Below are positions 25,768 through 36,172 of a DNA stretch of 64,000 bases, in pieces. A model generated the notes under the pieces. That model was given only the letters and a program-made list of their open reading frames with translations, made no database searches and had not been told where the DNA came from. Both the position numbers and the translations under genes were made by a program. The stretch spans positions 290,065 to 354,064 of the forward strand of contig JBMFOU010000001.1 of the NCBI GenBank assembly GCA_049969475.1, given 5' to 3'. Numbering within the stretch: the first letter of the stretch is position 1; each line of letters begins with the position of its first letter. This DNA comes from UBA2030 sp049969475. Lineage in GTDB: Bacteria; Bacteroidota; Bacteroidia; Bacteroidales; TTA-H9.

Positions 25768-26978
25768 ATTTTTTCTCCTTCTGAGCGGGCAATGATGACA
25801 GCAGCACACGTATCACCATAAACGTTAAGGGCTGTTCGCATCATATCGAGGGGCCGGTCGATGGCCAGGATGAGGGCAATTCCTTCCAGTGGAAGCCCCA
25901 CTGCCGATAAAATAATGCTCATCATCACCAGTCCGGCCATGGGAATTCCGGCCGAGCCAATGGCTGCCAGCAAGGCAGTTACTACTACTACCAGTATTTG
26001 TGTTATACTGAGGGGGATTCCATAAACCTGGGCTATAAAAATCACGGCTACACATTCGTATAAGGCGGTACCATTCATGTTTATGGTGGCACCCAGCGGA
26101 AGAGTGAAAGAGGCAATTTTCTTACTTACTCCCGCTTTTTCAATTACCTCTTCCATGCTGAGCGGCAAGGTGGCATTACTCGAACTGGTGGAAAAGGCAG
26201 TCAGCAATACCGTGGCCATACCTTTGAAGTGCTTCAGGGGAGAGACTCCTGCCATGTACAAAACTAAGCTCATCGTTACAAGCCCATGGAAAAGTATGGC
26301 TCCTACCACTATGAGGGCATAGAGAACCAATCCACCACCTAGCCGGGTTAAGGATTCTGGATTATTTGCTTGTTGTGCAATGAGTTGGGTAATGAGTCCG
26401 AATATACCTAAAGGCGTGAAACGTATAATAAAAAGGGTGAGTTTGAGCATAAGCGACGAAAAGGCCTCGAATATTGCAGTAAGTTTTAGTGAATAAGATT
26501 CTTCAAGGGTAGGTATAAAAGCTCCCAATAATATACTGAAGATTATGATTCCTAGCATGTTGGGTTCTGAAAAGGCTTTGAAAATGTTGTCGGGAAAAAT
26601 GCCCAGCAAAATATCTCCCAGCGTTTTCTGTTGGGCCTGCAACCCCTCAAAACCTTCGGGAAGCGCCATTCCTCCTCCTACACCCGGCTTTATGATTACT
26701 ACCAGGAAAAGACCTGTTACGATAGCCAGCAACATAGTCCCGACATATAATCCAAGGGTTTTCAGCGCGATCCTTCCAAGATTGCGGCCTCTACCCATGC
26801 CAGCCATACCCGAAACAATGGAGAAAAAAACCAGCGGGACCACAATGAGCTTAAGCATCTTAAGAAAAATAACACCTATCCAGCCTACAAAAGGACCTGC
26901 CGGAGGGAATAGCCAGCCAGACAGTATCCCACCCGTTAATGCTATTAAAATTTGCCAGTGTAATGATATATTTTTCAT
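25758..26978 (-). CDS. Dicarboxylate/amino acid:cation symporter (glutamate/aspartate type)
   Basis: Inner-membrane transporter of the DAACS/SLC1 family, 406 residues, eight membrane segments plus two re-entrant hairpins. Family motifs are readable: FSTSSSNATLPLSM (hairpin 1), TLPLGATINMNGTALYE, and a C-terminal AIDRPLDMMRTALNVYGDT. In that last motif the aspartates, the arginine and the asparagine that bind substrate and ions in the archaeal homologue GltPh are all kept. The arginine favours an acidic side chain, so glutamate or aspartate is the best guess. One oddity is NMNGT in place of the usual NMDGT. It converges with the response regulator gene and is divergent from the peptide synthetase gene. 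Confidence 0.9.
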   Translation of the reverse strand: MKNISLHWQILIALTGGILSGWLFPPAGPFVGWIGVIFLKMLKLIVVPLVFFSIVSGMAGMGRGRNLGRIALKTLGLYVGTMLLAIVTGLFLVVIIKPGVGGGMALPEGFEGLQAQQKTLGDILLGIFPDNIFKAFSEPNMLGIIIFSILLGAFIPTLEESYSLKLTAIFEAFSSLMLKLTLFIIRFTPLGIFGLITQLIAQQANNPESLTRLGGGLVLYALIVVGAILFHGLVTMSLVLYMAGVSPLKHFKGMATVLLTAFSTSSSNATLPLSMEEVIEKAGVSKKIASFTLPLGATINMNGTALYECVAVIFIAQVYGIPLSITQILVVVVTALLAAIGSAGIPMAGLVMMSIILSAVGLPLEGIALILAIDRPLDMMRTALNVYGDTCAAVIIARSEGEKIYS

Positions 26979-27183
26979 GTATAATAAGTTTCCATATATT
27001 TGTTCATCTTTGCAAAATAAAAAAAGTTTTTACTATTTGGACATTTTTCCATGAAATGCCTTCATCTAGTTATTATTAGTAATGTTTGGTATTGTACTGC
27101 ATTGATAATGATTATTTAGGGATTTGTGGAATTTAATTGGTTAAAGTTCATTGTGAGTGTAAGTTTCTATACTTGAAAATATT

Positions 27184-30100
27184 ATGGTTTTATCATCAGA
27201 TGTTGTTTTGCTTTTTTTCGAACAAGCAGCAATTGACAATAAAGACAAGATAGCAGTAATATCCCCTTCAGGAGAAATAACATATGGTGTTCTGAAAGAG
27301 AAGGTGGATGCGACCGCTTCTTTTTTAATAGAGCAAGGCCTTATGCTTGAAGAGCCGGTGGTTGTGGTGGCCGAACGGTCCCCCTGGATGCTTGTTGCAA
27401 TTCTTGGAATTATGAAAGCCGGAGGGGCTTACGTACCAGTTGAACCAGATTATCCTGCTACCCGACAACAATCCATTATTGACGGCTCCGGGTCTCGTTT
27501 CGTACTTAAAACTCCTGGATTACAACTTAATTACACTCACCCGCAATCGCAAGTGTTCGATGTTGAAGAAATTGCTTCAGCCCCAGCGAAATACAACCTT
27601 TCATTTCCTAAGGTTCAGCCTTCCCATTTGGCATATATACTTTTTACGTCAGGCAGTACGGGTCAACCCAAGGGGGTAATGATTGAGCATGGTTCGGTGA
27701 TTAATTACTTGAGGGGTTTCGATAAGCTGGCACCCGTGCCATCCGACCTGGTGGGCTCTTCGGTTTGTCCCTTTGTATTTGATGTAAGCGTATGGGAATT
27801 CTTTTCAGTTTTATGCTATGGCGGAACACTCCACTTGCTAAGTCCTTCGGCAATATACGATACGTCATGGTTTGCCGATTATATAATTCAAAATCATATT
27901 AACTCGGCTTATCTAGCCCCTGGCATTCTCGAAGGGTTGGCAACAGATTTAGCTATTCGGGAGAAATGTCCTTTGCAACGCATTCTGGTGGGCGTAGAGC
28001 CCATTCCTGAGAAGACTTTGGGAAAATACCTGATCCTTAACCCGGAAATCAACATTGTTAATGGATATGGACCCACAGAGGCAACTATCTCTTGCACCTT
28101 TTATAAGTTTACCCATGTAGTGGACCCTAACCGGCGAACGCCCATTGGAACAGCCATAGATGGATATGAAGTCTGGGTAGTACACGAAGATTTTAGAAAA
28201 TGCCAGGCAGGAGAGAGCGGAGAAATACTTATCGGGGGTAAAGGCCTGGCCAGAGGATATTTTAAGGATGAAGAACTCACTCAACAGAAGTTTATCCCTC
28301 ATCCCTTCAGGCGAGATTCGGGGGAGAGGGTTTTCCGTACCGGCGACCGGGCGCGAGTACTTGATGATGGCAACCTGCTTTTTGAAGGCAGAATGGACTT
28401 TCAGTTAAAAATCAGAGGATACAGAATAGAACCGGGAGACGTAGAAGCCCATATATTGAAGTTTGGGGGGATAGAAGAATGCGTAGTGGTGGGCCGTGAA
28501 TCCAGTGCAGGAGTAAAATATCTGGTTGCTTACTATGCAACATCTGCAGGAAAGGAAATTTCAGAAGACCGCTTGCGGGAGTTTTTAGCAAGTCAATTGC
28601 CCGATTATATGATTCCTGCGGTTTTTGTCAGGCTGGAACGCTTACCCCGTACTTCGGCCGGCAAAATCGATCGTAAGGTCCTGCCCGACCCTTCGCAGAT
28701 AGTAGTTACCCCATCAAAAACATTAAGGGATAGTGGAGAGTGGTTGCAAAAGGTTAGAGAAATTTGGGCTGAAGTGCTGCGGGTAATGCCTGCTCCTACG
28801 GACAATTTCTTTGTAATTGGCGGAGATTCCATAAAGGCTGCCCAAATTATGAGCCGACTGGCTCAGCAAATGGGGGGTGATTGGCCTGTGTCTTTGCTCT
28901 TTTCCCATCCTACCCCAGAATCGTTGGCAACCATTCTCCAAAAAACTTCTGATATCGTTCAACCTGCCGAACCCCTTCCTTCTGCTTCAGGCAATATCTT
29001 CCCTCTGTCGTTCAACCAGCAGCGCCCTATTCTACTCAACCTTCTCGGTGGCGATAGTTCGGTTTATAATTTTTCTATAGCTCTTCGGTTTAAAGGTAGG
29101 CTTGACAAAGTTGTATTGCACAAAGCATTATCTGACCTTGTTCAAAGGCACGATGCGCTACGTACCACCTTCGCCGAAATTGATGGTAATCCTTCACAAA
29201 AAATTCATAAAGAGGGCAAAGTATTACTCGAAGAAATAACAGTGCAACCAGGCGCTGACCTGGAATCTTTACTTCAGCAGCAGGCGGGCACCCATTTTGA
29301 TTTAGAAGTTCTTCCACTATTTAAAGTCGTATTATATCATCTTACAGAGTCGAGCGATGTACTTCAGTGGGTGGTTCACCATAGTATTGCCGACGGCTGG
29401 ACCATGGGCCTCTTGTTTACCGAACTCAGAACAGCCTACGATGCCCACAGTCGGCAGCAAACACCCGTTTTCGCAACCCAACCCGCCGGTTATCCGGTAT
29501 TTACCTTGTATGAAAGGCAAAAATATCAGCAGGGTAAGTTTACTCAAGGGTTGAAATATTTTAAGGACTTGCTCAGAGATGCCCCTATGCAGCTTCAGTT
29601 GCCTTCCCTCAAACAGCGACCCATGGAGTTTACTTTTGAAGGGGGAAGTCATTTCTTTTATATCCCGGCTGATTTGGCTGCTCAGATCGAGGCTTTTGCT
29701 GCTGCTCATAGCGATAGTGTTTTTATGTTGTTGATGGCTGCATTTGGACTGGCCCTAAGCCGTTATACCAACACGGATGATCTGGTGATTGGAACCATGG
29801 CCGCCAACCGAACCCATCCAGCATTCGAACATACGGCAGGTTTTTTCTCCAATACCCTGCTCATGCGTTTAAGTCCTTCCTCAGAAATGACAGTGGAGGA
29901 ATATCTTTATTCAATAAGATCACAGGCTACGCGCTCTTTTGCACATCCGGACCTTCCGCTCGAGCTACTGCTCCAGGACCTCAATCCGCCCCGAAATCTG
30001 AGCTTCAACCCGCTGTTTCAGGTCATGCTCATTTATCAAAATATGCCACTAGAGCATCTTTCGCTCAATGGGCTGGAATCTGAAGAGCTGGAGGTGCATA

Positions 30101-33100
30101 CCCTTAAAGCCAAGCTGGATCTTACCCTGACTTTCGACCGTACCACAGAGGGTATCCGAGGGCATGCTGAATATTACAAGGAGCTCTACGATGAGAACCT
30201 CATTTCAGATTTCTGCCATAAAATGGTTCTGATTCTCCAACAGATTACAGAAAACCCTTCATTAAGAATCAAAGACCTTCAAATCCTTTCTCCTGGAGAT
30301 TTTCAATTTATTCTTGAAAAAGCAGAAAATAAGGACCATATTGATGCTAATATCACCATATCTGATCTTTTCGGGCGAATTTCTTCGGAGTTGCCCGGTA
30401 AGGCAGCCGTTTTGTTTGGCGACAGCCAGATGACCTATGAACAGTTTTGCCGCGATTCGGATGTTCTGGCTGCTTATCTGGTTGAAAAAGAGATTAAGAC
30501 CTTTGGGCTCCTATCACTGCGACATCCGGATACCCTCGTGGCGATGATGGCAGGCCTTAAGGCCGGAGCCGCCTGGGTGCCTGTATCCTCAGGATATCCT
30601 AAGGAAAGAGTAAAAATGATAGCTGAAGATGCGGGTTTCAATATTGTGCTGGGAGTCGTGCGAATGCAACAATTACTTCCTGATGACCTGGCCTTTCAGG
30701 ATATTCGGCAGGCCATTGAGGAAGGCTTAAAATTTTCATCCAAAACCTCTCGACGACCAGACCTCGATGACATTGCCTACATTCTTTTCACCTCAGGTTC
30801 TACTGGTAAACCTAAAGGGGTAAAAATCAGTCATCGCTCGCTTTCCAATTTTGTGCAGTCCACCATACACTTGCTTCAGATTTCTAATATCGACAGGGTC
30901 CTGCAGTTTGCCGATCTGTCGTTCGACACCTGTATGGAGGAGATTTTTCCTGCACTTTGTTCAGGGGCCACTCTTATCTTGCGCGACGAGCAAATGGTGG
31001 AGCAACTCGACTCGTTCTGGAAGAAGGTTGATAGGTGGGGAATTACTCTTCTCGATCTTCCGACCGCTTTCTGGGGGCAATTGATGACCGAGGCAGAGTT
31101 TAACCCTCCAGAGATACCGGAGAATTTGCGCATGGTCATCATCGGTGGAGAAGCCGCCCGGCCCGACCAGGTAAAGACTTTTCAAAAGTTAACAGGTAAC
31201 CGTATCCAATTGGTGAATACCTATGGGCCTACGGAAACCACGGTGGTCTCTACCTATTACATCTTCCCCTCACAATTCGATTTGCCTTACATTCCCATAG
31301 GTCGTCCCATTTTAAATACTGGGGTGTGGGTGGTTGATGAACATTTACAACCAGTCATCCCTGGAGTTGAAGGAGAATTGTTGGTAAGCGGTTTATGTCT
31401 GGCCCAGGGCTACGTCGGCAATTCTAACCTGACTACAGAAAGGTTTTTGGATTGGACCCGCCCTGATGGGCAAAGGGCTCGTGTTTATCGAACAGGCGAC
31501 CGAGTATGGATGATGCCCGATGGTAATGTGGTTTATACAGGTCGTTTGGATAAACAGCTAAAAATTAGGGGATTTAGGGTAGAGGCAGATGAAATATTAC
31601 ATTTTATTCGTCGCCTACCTGGTATCAGGGATGCGGTTGTTGATCTCTGGCAGCAAAAGCTCCTCACGTTATGGTATGTGCCTCATGAAAAAGATTTGAA
31701 AATTAATATTGAGGAATTTAGAAAGGAACTTAGCCAGTGGTTGCCCTCGTACATGATTCCTGTTGTGTGGATGAAGGTGGATGGTATCCCTTTGACCCGC
31801 AGAGGAAAGACTGACTTCAGTAAATTACCCCCTCCCGATCTTCAGCAAGTTACTAGTGAAATCATCCCTCCGCAAACACCTCTGCAGCAAGATTTAGCTC
31901 ATATTTGGGCCGATGTGCTCGGAATTCCCTCGGTAGGTATTAATCAAAACTTCTTCGACCTTGGCGGAAATTCTATCCTGGCAGCCAGTCTGGTTACCCG
32001 GATGTCAAAATTCATGCATACCGGCATTTCTTTGCGGGCCTTGTTTCGTAATCCTACCATACTGGCTCTGAGTGATTATTTGGAAAAAGAAGGAGGTAAG
32101 CTAAAGAGTCGGGAACCCATTAAACTGGGACATGCTCCGGCAGGGCAAATTATTCCGGCCTCTCCTGCTCAGCAACGTATCTGGTTCCTCGACCAACTCG
32201 AAGGGGCCAATGCGGCCTACAATATTCCCATGGAATATCTGGTAAAGGGGAATTTCGATAAGGTCGCTTTTGAAAAAGCATTACAGCATATCGTTGACCG
32301 ACACGAGGCGCTGCGCTCGTGTATAAGGCAGTTCAAAGATGCCCCAGTATATTTTTCAGAAAAAAAAATTATCGTAAAACCTCAGCAAGTCGATTTACTC
32401 TCGCTGGCTGAAAATGAAAAGGAAGCCGAACTGGCCCGTTTTCGCAAAGAGTTCAGTTTATTCATTTTCGACCTGGCTAAAGCCCCTTTATTGAAAGTAG
32501 CCCTCGTGCATATTAACAGCGATACATGGGCCTTGATGTTTAATTTTCATCATCTTATTTTTGATAATTGGTCGGCGGGTATATTTATCAAAGAACTCAA
32601 TGAGGCATACCAACACTTTAGGACAGGGAATTCGCCCATTCAGGATGTTCCCAAATATCAGTATTCAGATTATATCTGGTGGTTTAATGAAAGATGGGCA
32701 TCGGGAGAGCTGAAAGCAGGGATAGAGTATTGGAGCAATAAATTGAAGGGCATACCCCAGGTTATCAATCTTCCGCTCGATTTTTCGCGAAAAACCCGCC
32801 AGACTTTCAATGGGGCAGAATATAGGCTGGAAGTGCCATCTGCTTTAAGTAAAAAGCTCAAGGGATTTAGTGCATCGCAGAGGGTTACGCTTTTCCTTAC
32901 CCTGTTGGCGGGTTTTGCTGCGCTTTTGCAACGTTATACGGCTCAGGATGATATTGTTATTGGTTGTCCCTCCGCCAATCGCAGGCATCCTGATGTTCAG
33001 GACATAATAGGTGTGTTTATCAACAACCTACCGGTTCGGTTCTCCCTGGGTCAGCCTCAGTCGTTTATAAAAATGGTGAAAGCTACGGCTGAGCTATGGT

Positions 33101-36100
33101 TGGAAGCCGAAGATTATCAGGAAGTGCCTTTCGAAAAAATGGTGGAAGTACTGAATCTAAAACGCGATCTCAGCGTAAGTCCTATTTTTCAGGTTATGTT
33201 CGATTTCCTGAATGCTCATGCATTCGAGCCAAGTTTTGATGGGTGTAAGGTTAGCTACAACGATCCGCCCCATTTCGTAGCTAAATACGACCTTTCCCTC
33301 ATAGCAGCCGAGTTTGGTGGAGCCTTGCATCTGACTTTTGAATATAACACCGACCTCTTTAAGTATAATACCATCCGGCAAATGGCCCACTACTACCTGC
33401 GCTTGCTCGACCTGGCCTTGCAGATGCCCGATAAGCCTGTTCAGCAGCTCGAGCTGGTTGCACTCAAAAGCCAGGAGTATATTTTAGGCAAGGTGAATCC
33501 TGAGCCCAGCGAATTTCCGCAGGAAAGCGTTGTAGAGCTCATAGAAAAAACTGCAGCGACGTATCCCCTCAAGCCTGCTATTGAAACAGCGGAGCGTACA
33601 TTATCGTATGCTGCCCTTATGCACGAGGTAAACCGCCTGGCTGCCCGGATGATGGAAGCCGGAGTCAGCCAGGGCCACAGGGTGGCAGTAATGCTGAGGC
33701 GCGAATGGAGACTTCCGGTAGCCTTGTTGGCCATTATGCGTTGTGGTGCAGCCTACATACCCTTGGATCCCGTGTATCCTCGCGAACGCATCCGTCATAT
33801 TCTCGGCGATGCCCAACCCGAGTTTGCCTTCACAGAACCTGAATTTGCCTCCTGGTTTGAAGATTCGGGAACCACACCTCTGCATTTTGGGGAGGCTGAG
33901 CTTCCTCTTCCTGGGGCCTGGCCATCCTTCAACCTAAGAAACCCGGCCTATATTATCTATACCTCAGGTTCTACGGGTAAACCTAAAGGGGTAGTAATTC
34001 CTATGGAAGCCCTGGTGAATTTTCTCTGGGCTGTCAAAGGCTTGCCGGGCTTTTCTCCCGATGACAGATTGTTGGCGGTAACCACTGTTTCATTTGATAT
34101 ATCTGGTCTTGAGCTTTATTTGCCCCTTATTTCGGGTGGCACAATGGTTCTGGCTACTCACGAAGAAGCCATGGATGTTCACTTGCTGATGAAGAAACTG
34201 CAAGAAGCCCGTATCACCTACATGCAGGCTACCCCGGTAACCTGGCGTATGCTTTCCTTTGCAGGTTGGGAGGGCAGTACTGAACTTAAAGTCTTATGCG
34301 GTGGGGAGGCCCTCCAGCAGGATTTAGGCAACTATTTGGTAACTCGGTGCCGGGAAGTTTGGAATATGTTTGGCCCAACCGAAACCACCATCTGGAGTTC
34401 AGCCCACAGAGTTGTCTTCCATCCCGTACCCGATCGCTACGAGCCCATTGGTCGTCCCCTGGCAAATAATTTCTTTTATGTATTGGATAAATTTGGGCAA
34501 ATGGTACCTGAGGGGGTTCCTGGTGAGTTATTTATAGGTGGTAAAGGGGTAGCCCTGGGCTATTATAACAATCCGGAACTTACACGGGCTCGCTTCCGGC
34601 CGGATCCCTTTACCGGAGCGGCCGGTGGTACTATGTATCAGACCGGTGACCTGGTACGACTATTACCCAATGGTGTGTTTGAGTATTTTGGAAGACTCGA
34701 TAATCAGGTTAAAATTAGAGGATTTAGAATAGAACTCGGAGAAATTGAGGCAGTATTGGCTGATTATCCGGGTATTGTGCAAAGTGTGGTGGTGGTCAGG
34801 GAAGATATCCCCAACAGTCCCCGGCTGGTGGCTTACTATAAGCGAGAGCCCGATTTTCTCCCCGACGCAGCGCAAATCAGAAATTATCTCTCTGATAAAC
34901 TTCCTGATTACATGATACCCCAGGCTTTCGTGGAGGTGCAAGAGTTTCCTTTGACTCCCAACGGAAAGATTGACCGGAAAGCCTTACCCGAGCCCACCGG
35001 ATTAAGTGTACAGGCTCAAGAAGTATTAGAATCACCCCGTACGGCGACTGAACAGCTTTTGGTTGACATCTGGCGTGAAATTCTGAAAATTGATGCCGTA
35101 GGCCGCAATAGCGACTTTTTCGAACTCGGAGGCCATTCCCTTTTGGCCGTTTCTATGATGGGTAAAATAGAACACCATACCGGAAAACGCATTCCCCTGG
35201 CTGTCCTTTTTACTCACAGCAAACTCGAAGAACTCGCTGCATATGTCGATCATGCTGGCTCCGCCGATGATTGGCGCTCGTTGGTTCGTATCAAACCTTT
35301 CGGAACTAAAGTTCCCCTGTTCCTTATTCATGGAGCCGGTCTAAATGTTATGCTTTATAATTCCATGGTTAACAATCTTTCTTTCGACCAGCCGGTTTAC
35401 GGGTTACAGGCCAAAGGCCTTAGCGGAGAAGAAGTGCCTCTGGGTACTATGGAGGAAATAGCTGCACATTACATTTCTGAAATAAAAACGGTTGCGCCCA
35501 AAGGACCTTATGCTTTTGCAGGTTTTTCGCTTGGAGGTATCATTGCTTTTGAAATGGCCCGTCAGCTTATTCAGCAGGGCGAAGAGGTGCCTTTTGTGGG
35601 TATGTTTGATACGGTGGCATTTACCTCCGATAAGCACTTGCCTAAGCTAAAACGTTACTTGCGTAGGATAAAAATTGCCCTGATGAAGATTCTGTTTGTT
35701 GTTTGGATTTTTATAACCGACAAGGAAAGCAGGCAAACAGGAATTTTTGGGAAAAAAATCAGGAGTTTGCGCTGGAAATTCCGCAGGCTGGTCTATCTTT
35801 TCAAGGCGCAAAAGGCGTATTTACAGGGCGATAAAGATAAACTTCCAGAATATCTGCGTGATGTGCACGAGCTGAATACCCGGGCCATGGAAAATTATGT
35901 GTTGAAACCCTCTCCGGTGGCTATAGATCTTTTCAGGGCCTTGCGACAGACCTTTTACATTGAGGAGCCCTTAACTTACGGCTGGGCCAAATATGCACTG
36001 GGTGGGGTGAACGTTCATCACATTCCCGGAGAGCATTCCACCATTTTCTGGCCTCCGCAGGATAAAATCATAGCGGATATTATCCAGAAACGCCTTGATG

Positions 36101-36144
36101 ACCTTACGCTTGACCATCAAAAGAAACAGTCTTATATGGATTGA
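27184..36144 (+). CDS. Nonribosomal peptide synthetase, A-T-C-A-T-C-A-T-TE
   Basis: A 2986-residue assembly line for a tripeptide. Module 1: adenylation domain ~1-505 with no condensation domain before it (LFTSGSTGQPKG, NGYGPTEATIS), carrier site Ser549 (GGDSIKA). Module 2: condensation domain with HHSIADG (His732/His733), adenylation ~1050-1555 (LFTSGSTGKPKG), carrier Ser1597 (LGGNSIL). Module 3: condensation domain with HHLIFDN (His1789), adenylation ~2090-2600, carrier Ser2652 (LGGHSLL). Thioesterase ~2690-2986 with GFSLGG (Ser2782), Asp2809 and His2951. All three adenylation domains keep the alpha-amino-binding Asp. Specificity residues aligned by eye to GrsA-PheA read DVWYLGGISK, DTEDIGTVVK and DILQLGMIWK. 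The last resembles the glycine code. The second has acidic residues suiting a basic substrate. The first is unassigned. No epimerase, MbtH, phosphopantetheinyl transferase or exporter lies nearby. The ATG at 27184 is directly before the first helix. TATACTTG at 27168 is only a weak -7 box. Confidence 0.95.
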   Translation: MVLSSDVVLLFFEQAAIDNKDKIAVISPSGEITYGVLKEKVDATASFLIEQGLMLEEPVVVVAERSPWMLVAILGIMKAGGAYVPVEPDYPATRQQSIIDGSGSRFVLKTPGLQLNYTHPQSQVFDVEEIASAPAKYNLSFPKVQPSHLAYILFTSGSTGQPKGVMIEHGSVINYLRGFDKLAPVPSDLVGSSVCPFVFDVSVWEFFSVLCYGGTLHLLSPSAIYDTSWFADYIIQNHINSAYLAPGILEGLATDLAIREKCPLQRILVGVEPIPEKTLGKYLILNPEINIVNGYGPTEATISCTFYKFTHVVDPNRRTPIGTAIDGYEVWVVHEDFRKCQAGESGEILIGGKGLARGYFKDEELTQQKFIPHPFRRDSGERVFRTGDRARVLDDGNLLFEGRMDFQLKIRGYRIEPGDVEAHILKFGGIEECVVVGRESSAGVKYLVAYYATSAGKEISEDRLREFLASQLPDYMIPAVFVRLERLPRTSAGKIDRKVLPDPSQIVVTPSKTLRDSGEWLQKVREIWAEVLRVMPAPTDNFFVIGGDSIKAAQIMSRLAQQMGGDWPVSLLFSHPTPESLATILQKTSDIVQPAEPLPSASGNIFPLSFNQQRPILLNLLGGDSSVYNFSIALRFKGRLDKVVLHKALSDLVQRHDALRTTFAEIDGNPSQKIHKEGKVLLEEITVQPGADLESLLQQQAGTHFDLEVLPLFKVVLYHLTESSDVLQWVVHHSIADGWTMGLLFTELRTAYDAHSRQQTPVFATQPAGYPVFTLYERQKYQQGKFTQGLKYFKDLLRDAPMQLQLPSLKQRPMEFTFEGGSHFFYIPADLAAQIEAFAAAHSDSVFMLLMAAFGLALSRYTNTDDLVIGTMAANRTHPAFEHTAGFFSNTLLMRLSPSSEMTVEEYLYSIRSQATRSFAHPDLPLELLLQDLNPPRNLSFNPLFQVMLIYQNMPLEHLSLNGLESEELEVHTLKAKLDLTLTFDRTTEGIRGHAEYYKELYDENLISDFCHKMVLILQQITENPSLRIKDLQILSPGDFQFILEKAENKDHIDANITISDLFGRISSELPGKAAVLFGDSQMTYEQFCRDSDVLAAYLVEKEIKTFGLLSLRHPDTLVAMMAGLKAGAAWVPVSSGYPKERVKMIAEDAGFNIVLGVVRMQQLLPDDLAFQDIRQAIEEGLKFSSKTSRRPDLDDIAYILFTSGSTGKPKGVKISHRSLSNFVQSTIHLLQISNIDRVLQFADLSFDTCMEEIFPALCSGATLILRDEQMVEQLDSFWKKVDRWGITLLDLPTAFWGQLMTEAEFNPPEIPENLRMVIIGGEAARPDQVKTFQKLTGNRIQLVNTYGPTETTVVSTYYIFPSQFDLPYIPIGRPILNTGVWVVDEHLQPVIPGVEGELLVSGLCLAQGYVGNSNLTTERFLDWTRPDGQRARVYRTGDRVWMMPDGNVVYTGRLDKQLKIRGFRVEADEILHFIRRLPGIRDAVVDLWQQKLLTLWYVPHEKDLKINIEEFRKELSQWLPSYMIPVVWMKVDGIPLTRRGKTDFSKLPPPDLQQVTSEIIPPQTPLQQDLAHIWADVLGIPSVGINQNFFDLGGNSILAASLVTRMSKFMHTGISLRALFRNPTILALSDYLEKEGGKLKSREPIKLGHAPAGQIIPASPAQQRIWFLDQLEGANAAYNIPMEYLVKGNFDKVAFEKALQHIVDRHEALRSCIRQFKDAPVYFSEKKIIVKPQQVDLLSLAENEKEAELARFRKEFSLFIFDLAKAPLLKVALVHINSDTWALMFNFHHLIFDNWSAGIFIKELNEAYQHFRTGNSPIQDVPKYQYSDYIWWFNERWASGELKAGIEYWSNKLKGIPQVINLPLDFSRKTRQTFNGAEYRLEVPSALSKKLKGFSASQRVTLFLTLLAGFAALLQRYTAQDDIVIGCPSANRRHPDVQDIIGVFINNLPVRFSLGQPQSFIKMVKATAELWLEAEDYQEVPFEKMVEVLNLKRDLSVSPIFQVMFDFLNAHAFEPSFDGCKVSYNDPPHFVAKYDLSLIAAEFGGALHLTFEYNTDLFKYNTIRQMAHYYLRLLDLALQMPDKPVQQLELVALKSQEYILGKVNPEPSEFPQESVVELIEKTAATYPLKPAIETAERTLSYAALMHEVNRLAARMMEAGVSQGHRVAVMLRREWRLPVALLAIMRCGAAYIPLDPVYPRERIRHILGDAQPEFAFTEPEFASWFEDSGTTPLHFGEAELPLPGAWPSFNLRNPAYIIYTSGSTGKPKGVVIPMEALVNFLWAVKGLPGFSPDDRLLAVTTVSFDISGLELYLPLISGGTMVLATHEEAMDVHLLMKKLQEARITYMQATPVTWRMLSFAGWEGSTELKVLCGGEALQQDLGNYLVTRCREVWNMFGPTETTIWSSAHRVVFHPVPDRYEPIGRPLANNFFYVLDKFGQMVPEGVPGELFIGGKGVALGYYNNPELTRARFRPDPFTGAAGGTMYQTGDLVRLLPNGVFEYFGRLDNQVKIRGFRIELGEIEAVLADYPGIVQSVVVVREDIPNSPRLVAYYKREPDFLPDAAQIRNYLSDKLPDYMIPQAFVEVQEFPLTPNGKIDRKALPEPTGLSVQAQEVLESPRTATEQLLVDIWREILKIDAVGRNSDFFELGGHSLLAVSMMGKIEHHTGKRIPLAVLFTHSKLEELAAYVDHAGSADDWRSLVRIKPFGTKVPLFLIHGAGLNVMLYNSMVNNLSFDQPVYGLQAKGLSGEEVPLGTMEEIAAHYISEIKTVAPKGPYAFAGFSLGGIIAFEMARQLIQQGEEVPFVGMFDTVAFTSDKHLPKLKRYLRRIKIALMKILFVVWIFITDKESRQTGIFGKKIRSLRWKFRRLVYLFKAQKAYLQGDKDKLPEYLRDVHELNTRAMENYVLKPSPVAIDLFRALRQTFYIEEPLTYGWAKYALGGVNVHHIPGEHSTIFWPPQDKIIADIIQKRLDDLTLDHQKKQSYMD

Positions 36145-36172
36145 GCAGAAGAAATAAGTTCTTTTTCTGACC

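Noticed and set aside
26545..27054. 169-codon plus-strand frame over the symporter gene
   Set aside because: It is antisense to a well-conserved transporter gene, with low-complexity Pro/Ser/Lys composition and no recognisable motif.
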